Origin: an uncultured Holophagaceae bacterium
GTDB taxonomy: Bacteria > Acidobacteriota > Holophagae > Holophagales > Holophagaceae
Length of the DNA: 10,898 nucleotides
NCBI GenBank assembly: GCA_903890595.1
Contig: CAITBU010000023.1
Coordinates: 1 to 10,898 of the forward strand
Reading direction: 5' to 3'
Positions within the stretch are counted from its first letter, which is position 1. Each line of letters begins with the position of its first letter. Of the stretch, positions 6,887 to 10,898 are shown in pieces. The notes below the pieces were generated by a model that had not been told where the DNA came from, did no database searches, and saw nothing but the letters and a program-made list of their open reading frames with translations. The position numbers and the translations under genes were made by a program.

Positions 6887-7059
6887 CACCACGGAGGCGC
6901 GGAGAGCACGGAGCAATGACACGGAGTTCGTTCCTGTCTTCTCCTCCCCCCAAGCTTCCCTGGCTGCTCTTACTGACAAGCAATCCCCCACAGCGTGACC
7001 GGGGCCACAGAGACCACCATCCTCCGTGCCACCTCAGTGACCCCCGTGCCTCTGTGGTG
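6887..7059. repeat. Inverted-repeat (MITE/REP-like) element between rplK and rplA
   Basis: The left arm has four CRCGGAG units at 6890-6896, 6898-6904, 6907-6913 and 6920-6926. The right arm has four units in reverse complement at 7022-7028, 7033-7039, 7042-7048 and 7050-7056, of form CTCCGTG with single changes. Measured from the outside, unit start-to-start steps are 8, 9, 13 on the left and 8, 9, 11 on the right, so the arms are near mirror images. The outer 27 bases (6887-6913 against 7033-7059) match at 21 positions. No protein is supported inside, so this looks like a non-autonomous inserted element. An inner CCACAGAG (7005-7012) can also pair with CTCTGTGG (7050-7057). Confidence 0.65.
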
Positions 7060-7073
7060 CACTTCACTGGAAA

Positions 7074-7117
7074 GCCGCACCGTGCGGCGATCCCGGCCAC
7101 CGCGACCGTCATCGCGG
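7074..7117 (+). promoter_or_regulatory. Two hairpins in the rplA leader
   Basis: GCCGCA-CCG-TGCGGC (7074-7088) is a perfect 6-bp hairpin. CCGCGA/TCGCGG (7100-7117) is a second 6-bp stem with a 6-base loop. They lie between the inverted-repeat element and the rplA ribosome-binding site (GGAG 7131-7134). They may be a translational control site for rplA, since L1 represses its own mRNA in many bacteria, but no firm match to the L1-binding motif was established. Confidence 0.4.
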
Positions 7118-7139
7118 GAGATCTACGAATGGAGCCAAT

Positions 7140-7829
7140 ATGGCAAAACCTGGAAAGAAGTACCGGGCTGCCGCGGCCAAGATCGAGGATCGCCCCTACG
7201 AGCTCACAGACGCTCTCACCGTCGTCAGGGAATTGGCCTTCGCCAAGTTCGACGAAACGGTGGAAGTGCACATGAGGCTCGGAGTTGACCCCCGCCATGC
7301 GGACCAGATGGTCCGTGGCACGTTGGTCCTGCCTCACGGCACGGGCAAGACGATGCGGGTGGCGGTCATCGCTGGTGGCGAGAAGATCAAGGAAGCGGAA
7401 GCTGCGGGCGCCGAGATCGTGGGCGGGGATGACCTGGTCGAGAAGATCGCCGGTGGATTCCTCGACTTCGATGCCCTCGTCGCGACCCCGGACATGATGA
7501 AGGGCGTTGGTCGACTGGGCAAAGTGCTTGGTCCCCGCGGCCTCATGCCCAACCCCAAGACCGGAACCGTGACCTTCGACGTGGCCAAGGCCATCAAGGA
7601 GATCAAGGCCGGCAAGGTCGAGTACCGCGTCGACAAGACGGGCATCATCCATGCCCCCGTTGGCAAGCTCTCCTTCGGCGTCGAGAAGCTGGAAGAGAAC
7701 GCCAAGGCGCTTATCGATGCCGTGCACAAGGCCAAGCCCGCCACGGCCAAGGGCAAGTATGTGAAGACGATGTACATCGCCTCCACCATGGGTCCGTCCA
7801 TCAACCTCAACACCAGTGTTGAGAAGTAG
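7140..7829 (+). CDS. rplA: 50S ribosomal protein L1
   Basis: The 229-residue protein forms the mobile L1 stalk, which helps eject deacylated tRNA from the E site, and in many bacteria represses its own operon. The family signature DMMKGVGRLGKVLGPRG (residues 118-134) continues into LMPNPKTGTVT. The C terminus TMYIASTMGPSINLNTS matches domain I of L1. GGAG at 7131-7134, 5 nt before the ATG, and the conserved start MAKPGKKYRAA fix the start. Frames that extend or overlap upstream into the 266-nt spacer have no L1 similarity. Its stop codon overlaps the rplJ ribosome-binding site. Confidence 0.98.
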   Translation: MAKPGKKYRAAAAKIEDRPYELTDALTVVRELAFAKFDETVEVHMRLGVDPRHADQMVRGTLVLPHGTGKTMRVAVIAGGEKIKEAEAAGAEIVGGDDLVEKIAGGFLDFDALVATPDMMKGVGRLGKVLGPRGLMPNPKTGTVTFDVAKAIKEIKAGKVEYRVDKTGIIHAPVGKLSFGVEKLEENAKALIDAVHKAKPATAKGKYVKTMYIASTMGPSINLNTSVEK

Positions 7830-7838
7830 GAGGCCACC

Positions 7839-8327
7839 ATGGAAAAGACCAAGAAATACGCCGAAGTCGCCGTCCTGAAGGACACCTTCGCCTCCGCCAC
7901 CTCGGCGGTCGTGATCGAGTTCAAGGGCCTCGTGGTGGGCAAAGACACCGCCTTCCGCAAGACCATCCGTGAGAGCAAGGCCCAGTACCGCGTCAGCAAG
8001 AACACGCTGCTGCGCCTGGCCGTGAAGGACACCTCCTTCGAATCCCTCGGAGGCTTCTTCAAGGGCTCCAGCGCCATTGCCACCACCCGTGAGGACGTGA
8101 TCCTCCTGGCCAAGGCCGTGAACGGCTTCCTCAAGGACAATCCCGCCGCCACCTTCAAGGCCGGCGTGATCGACGGGAAGAGCATCGATGCCAAGCAGCT
8201 GCAGGTCCTGGCCGAGCTGCCCAGCCGCGATGTCCTCCTCTCCAAGCTCCTCTACCTCATGAAGTACCCCATTTCCGGTCTGGCGGTCGTCCTCGAGGGG
8301 ATCCGCAAGCAGAAGGCCGGCGAGTAG
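7839..8327 (+). CDS. rplJ: 50S ribosomal protein L10
   Basis: The 162-residue protein is the base of the L12 stalk. Its N-terminal domain (AVVIEFKGLVVGKDTAFRKT, YRVSKNTLLRLAVKD) binds 23S rRNA with L11. The C-terminal helix (LLSKLLYLMKYPISGLAVVL) anchors L7/L12 dimers. AGGAGG at 7828-7833 overlaps the rplA stop codon and lies 5 nt before the ATG, which suggests translational coupling. The length is close to the usual 165-175. In E. coli, L10 with L12 represses this part of the operon; an equivalent leader is not obvious in the 9-nt gap here. Confidence 0.97.
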   Translation: MEKTKKYAEVAVLKDTFASATSAVVIEFKGLVVGKDTAFRKTIRESKAQYRVSKNTLLRLAVKDTSFESLGGFFKGSSAIATTREDVILLAKAVNGFLKDNPAATFKAGVIDGKSIDAKQLQVLAELPSRDVLLSKLLYLMKYPISGLAVVLEGIRKQKAGE

Positions 8328-8377
8328 CACTCCCAACCCCGAATCCATAACCCATTTCGAATTTTTTGGAGGCCATC

Positions 8378-8752
8378 ATGGCTCTCACCGCCGATCAGCT
8401 CATCGCTGAAATCGAAACCATGACCGTGCTCGACCTGGCCAATCTGGTCAAGGCCCTCGAGGACCGCTTCGGTGTCTCTGCCGCCGCCATGGCCGCTCCC
8501 GCCGCTGGCGCGACCGCTGCCGTTGCCGTGGAAGAGCAGACCGAGTTCAACGTCATCCTCCTCGAGGCTGGCGCCAACAAGCTCAACGTCATCAAGGCTG
8601 TCCGCGAGCTCGTCGCTGGCCTGGGCTTGAAGGAAGCCAAGGACCTCGTTGATGGCGCTCCCAAGGCCGTCAAGGAAGGCGTGACCAAGGACGAGGCCCA
8701 GAAGGTCAAAGAGAAGCTCGAGGCCGCCGGCGCCAAGGTCGAGGTCAAGTAG
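8378..8752 (+). CDS. rplL: 50S ribosomal protein L7/L12
   Basis: The 124-residue acidic stalk protein recruits and stimulates translational GTPases. The N-terminal dimerisation domain is about residues 1-32 (LTADQLIAEIETMTVLDLAN). An Ala-rich flexible hinge follows at about 33-50 (SAAAMAAPAAGATAAVAV). The C-terminal domain (EFNVILLEAGANKLNVIKAV to the end) contains the factor-binding surface GLGLKEAKDLVDGAP. The ATG at 8378 is 5 nt after GGAGG (8368-8372). A TTG in the same frame at 8366 overlaps that site and is rejected as a start. It lies 50 nt after rplJ; in other bacteria extra L12 is made to supply several copies per ribosome. Confidence 0.98.
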   Translation: MALTADQLIAEIETMTVLDLANLVKALEDRFGVSAAAMAAPAAGATAAVAVEEQTEFNVILLEAGANKLNVIKAVRELVAGLGLKEAKDLVDGAPKAVKEGVTKDEAQKVKEKLEAAGAKVEVK

Positions 8753-8769
8753 TTTCTTTTCAGTAACTA

Positions 8770-8808
8770 CGCAAAGCGTGGGGTGCCCTGTGCACCTTGC
8801 GCTTTGCG
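8770..8808 (+). other. 17-pair hairpin, candidate RNase III processing site
   Basis: CGCAAAGCG (8770-8778) pairs perfectly with CGCTTTGCG (8800-8808). Inside, TGG/TTG gives three G.U pairs, then GGTGC (8782-8786) pairs with GCACC (8792-8796) around CCTGT. The result is one uninterrupted 17-pair helix starting 17 nt after the rplL stop codon. No U-tract follows. The length is suitable for double-strand-specific cleavage. Confidence 0.65.
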
Positions 8809-8831
8809 ATGTCGTCTGAAACTGGTACGAT
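8803..8831 (+). promoter_or_regulatory. Weak candidate promoter upstream of rpoB
   Basis: TTTGCG (8803-8808), a 17-nt spacer and TACGAT (8826-8831) preceded by TGG make an extended -10 promoter candidate. The -35 matches consensus at three of six positions and lies in the 3' arm of the 17-pair hairpin. It could provide rpoB-specific transcription, but chance occurrence is quite possible. Confidence 0.3.
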
Positions 8832-9117
8832 TATTCCTTCCGGCCGGACTCTCGGTCGGACCCAGCCTCTCAAAGGCCCCTGGTTGCCAAACGCCCGCCG
8901 CCGCAGCGACATTCCCGTTTCAGGCCCAGGCTCTCCACCGCCCGGTGGAAGCCAGGCCATCGGTGCGTTTCAGGGCGTCCGAATTTCCCGAATGTGATCC
9001 TCCGCCCGGGGGCAGGCCCCTGGGCATATGCCGTCTTTGCACCTGGCCCGCCGCCTTGAAGTCCCGTGCAGCGAGTCGCCCATAGCAAGGTTCCGCCAAT
9101 TCCATCTGGAGCGAACC

Positions 9118-10898
9118 ATGAGCGTTCAGCAGAACATCTACCGTCAGCGCCTCGACTTCTCGAAAATTGCTTCCAAGGTTCCTATCCCGAACCTTATCGA
9201 TATCCAGAAGCGGAGCTACGACGAGTTCCTGCAGATGAACCTGCTGCACAGCGAGCGCGAGACGCGCGGGCTGAAGGCAGTCTTCGAGTCCATGTTCCCC
9301 GTGCACAACGGGAAGAACCCTGACGGCAGCGACGCCACCCTCGAAGTCGAGTTCCTCGACTACACCGTGGGCCACTGGGCTTGCAAGTGCGACCAGTACC
9401 CGGAACCGGGTCGGCAGGGTCTTGAGTACCTCCGCACGAAGTGCAAGCAGTGCAGCCACAGCATCGTCTCGGAGCACCCGAAGGACCCCACGGTCGACTG
9501 CCCCAAGTGCGGCACCCGTAACAAGAACGAAGCCAAGATCTGCGACGTCTGCCAGGAACCCGTGTCCATGAAGCAGAAAATGGGCATGGACGAGTGCGTT
9601 GAGCGCAGCGCCACGCTGGCTGCTCCCCTCAAGATCCGGGTGCGCCTGAACCAGTGGGACAAGGACGACAAGGGCGTTCGTCGCTTCAAGCAGGGCTCCG
9701 ACTCCGAGGTCTACTTCGGCGACCTGCCGATCATGACCGACCGCGGCACCTTCATCATCAACGGCACCGAGCGCGTGATCGTGAGCCAGCTGCACCGCAG
9801 CCCCGGCGTGTTCTTCAGCATCTCTTCGGACAAGAGCCTCTACAGCGCTCAGATCATCCCCTACCGCGGTTCCTGGATCGAGTTCGAGCTGGACGCCAAG
9901 GGCCTCCTCTACGCCCGCATCGACCGCAAGCGCAAGTTCCTGGGCACCACGTTCATGCGCGCCCTGGGCCTCTTTGCCGAGGACCTCAACGCCAACGAGC
10001 CCATGCTCCGTCACTTCTACACCCCGGCGACCTTCCTCCTGAAGAAGGGCAAGCTCACCGTGGCGGTTGCCGACCACCTCCTGGGCAAGAAGTGCGACGA
10101 GGACGTCAAGCACCCCAAGACCAAGGAAGTGCTGCTCCCCAAGGACAAGAAGATCAGCAAGCGCCTCCTGGAGCACCTTGAGAAGGCCGGTCTCAAGGAA
10201 GTCCCGGTCTCCCGCGAGATGCTGGATGGGGCCGTCCTCCTGCAGGACATCGTCAACCTGAGCACTGGTGAAGTGCTCATGGAAGCCAACGAGCCCTTCC
10301 TCCAGACCCACCTCGAGATGTTCCTGGCCAACGATGTCCAGTCCTTCGACGTGTGCTTCCCCGAGGCCGATGCTACGGGCAAGGTGTTCTCCGAGACCCT
10401 CAACAAGGACCACACGGAAGACAGCGAGGAAGCGGCCAAGGAGCTCTTCAAGAAGATCCGGCCGGGCGAGCCCGCCACCATGGAGTCCAGCAAGAAGCTG
10501 CTCTTCGGGATGTTCTTCGATCCCCAGAAGTACGACCTGAGCAAGGTGGGTCGGCACAAGCTCAACGAAAAGCTGGAGATCAAAGAGAACCTGGAAGTTC
10601 GCACCCTGGGTCCCCAGGACTTCGTGCAGACCGTCCACTACCTCCTGCGCCTGAAGAAGTACGACACCACCCGACAGGATGCCGGCGAGATCGCCCCCGT
10701 CCGGGCCGACGACATCGACCACCTGGGCAACCGCCGCGTGCGGTCCGTGGGTGAGCTCCTGGAGAACGGCTTCCGCGTGGGTCTGGTGCGCGTGCAGCGG
10801 GCCATCAAGGAAAAGTTCAGCATCGCGCAGGACCCCAACAGCCCCGTGCAGGCCCATGACCTGATCAACAGCAAGCCTGTGATCGCGGCCATGAAGGA
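9118..10898 (+). CDS. rpoB: RNA polymerase beta subunit, N-terminal 593 codons (3' end outside window)
   Basis: The ATG at 9118 follows GGAG (9108-9111) by 6 nt and starts MSVQQNIYRQRLDFSKIASK. Recognisable beta-subunit segments include IPNLIDIQKRSYDEFLQ, APLKIRVRL, GTFIINGTERVIVSQLHRSP (the N-terminal rifampicin region), IIPYRGSWIEFELD, RIDRKRKFLGTTFMRALG and DDIDHLGNRRVRSVGE. The window ends at NSKPVIAAMK, just before rifampicin cluster I. Compared with E. coli, about 60 residues (88-147, nt 9379-9558) are inserted between the segments matching E. coli VSYRLG and EP. The insert carries eight cysteines: C89-x-C91, C109-x2-C112, C128-x2-C131 and C142-x2-C145, consistent with two zinc ribbons. 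I recall a similar insert in acidobacterial RpoB, unverified. The frame is open to the right edge; rpoC presumably follows outside. Confidence 0.98.
   Translation, partial: MSVQQNIYRQRLDFSKIASKVPIPNLIDIQKRSYDEFLQMNLLHSERETRGLKAVFESMFPVHNGKNPDGSDATLEVEFLDYTVGHWACKCDQYPEPGRQGLEYLRTKCKQCSHSIVSEHPKDPTVDCPKCGTRNKNEAKICDVCQEPVSMKQKMGMDECVERSATLAAPLKIRVRLNQWDKDDKGVRRFKQGSDSEVYFGDLPIMTDRGTFIINGTERVIVSQLHRSPGVFFSISSDKSLYSAQIIPYRGSWIEFELDAKGLLYARIDRKRKFLGTTFMRALGLFAEDLNANEPMLRHFYTPATFLLKKGKLTVAVADHLLGKKCDEDVKHPKTKEVLLPKDKKISKRLLEHLEKAGLKEVPVSREMLDGAVLLQDIVNLSTGEVLMEANEPFLQTHLEMFLANDVQSFDVCFPEADATGKVFSETLNKDHTEDSEEAAKELFKKIRPGEPATMESSKKLLFGMFFDPQKYDLSKVGRHKLNEKLEIKENLEVRTLGPQDFVQTVHYLLRLKKYDTTRQDAGEIAPVRADDIDHLGNRRVRSVGELLENGFRVGLVRVQRAIKEKFSIAQDPNSPVQAHDLINSKPVIAAMK

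Larger units (their letters stand above)
8753..9117 (+). promoter_or_regulatory. 365-nt structured rplL-rpoB spacer
   Basis: No credible gene is seen. The spacer holds four good hairpins: 8770-8808 (17 pairs), 8839-8860 (8 bp), 8929-8953 (10 bp with one bulge, loop GCCC) and 9004-9025 (9 bp, loop CAGG). None is followed by a run of T, so none is a standard intrinsic terminator on this strand. A weak candidate promoter lies at 8803-8831. CGTTTCAGG occurs twice, at 8916-8924 and 8966-8974. In E. coli the same spacer is about 320 nt and carries an attenuator and an RNase III site, so a role in lowering rpoB expression relative to rplL is a reasonable inference. Confidence 0.6.

Noticed and set aside
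6887..6926. CRCGGAG repeats as a CRISPR array
   Set aside because: The units are only 7 bases with spacers of 1-6 bases and are mirrored in inverted orientation; this is not a CRISPR architecture and no cas genes are present.
6916..7288. Plus-strand open frames starting in the rplK-rplA spacer
   Set aside because: They run out of frame into rplA, with Pro/Arg/Ser-rich translations and no similarity to known proteins; the spacer is better explained by the repeat element and leader.
6870..8348. 492-codon open frame on the minus strand across rplA and rplJ
   Set aside because: It lies antisense to clearly identified ribosomal genes; long antisense frames arise from GC-rich codon bias. No family motif is seen in it.
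8920..10857. 645-codon open frame on the minus strand across rpoB
   Set aside because: It is antisense to rpoB, with a low-complexity Leu/Val/Gly/His-rich translation typical of a shadow frame and no ribosome-binding site or recognisable domain.

Overview
The window is a GC-rich bacterial chromosome segment. All supported genes lie on the + strand. It centres on the ancient tRNA / tuf / secE-nusG / L11-L1-L10-L12 / rpoB block. I infer an Acidobacteriota member, possibly near Holophaga or Geothrix. The main clue is an eight-cysteine insert near the N terminus of RpoB, which I recall, unverified, from acidobacterial RpoB. The FadL-type porin also implies a diderm cell.

Layout. Positions 1-1157 hold the 3' part of a PAS-type sensor histidine kinase and an overlapping small two-helix membrane protein. 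Positions 1291-3415 hold an outer-membrane FadL-family barrel and, 13 nt later, an RlmB-type 23S rRNA 2'-O-methyltransferase. A probable promoter overlaps the rlmB stop codon and precedes a tRNA-Tyr, tRNA-Gly, tRNA-Thr cluster, then tuf (EF-Tu), rpmG (L33) and tRNA-Trp. A likely intrinsic terminator or attenuator follows tRNA-Trp. Next come secE (TTG start), nusG, rplK, rplA, rplJ, rplL and the first 593 codons of rpoB, which runs off the right edge.

Together these genes supply elongation factor and tRNAs, translocon and transcription-elongation factors, the L1 stalk and GTPase-centre ribosomal proteins, and RNA polymerase beta. Upstream of them sits an rRNA-modifying enzyme that also serves the ribosome.

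The non-coding parts are the least ordinary. A 266-nt spacer separates rplK from rplA, which are usually nearly adjacent. It holds a roughly 173-bp element with mirror-symmetric arms built from CRCGGAG units, then two hairpins just before rplA. The 365-nt rplL-rpoB spacer contains a 17-pair hairpin (three G.U pairs) and three smaller ones, none followed by a U-tract; this resembles the position of the E. coli attenuator/RNase III region. The most notable protein feature is the roughly 60-residue double zinc-ribbon-like insert in RpoB. I saw no wholly new multi-gene system; the block is mainly housekeeping.
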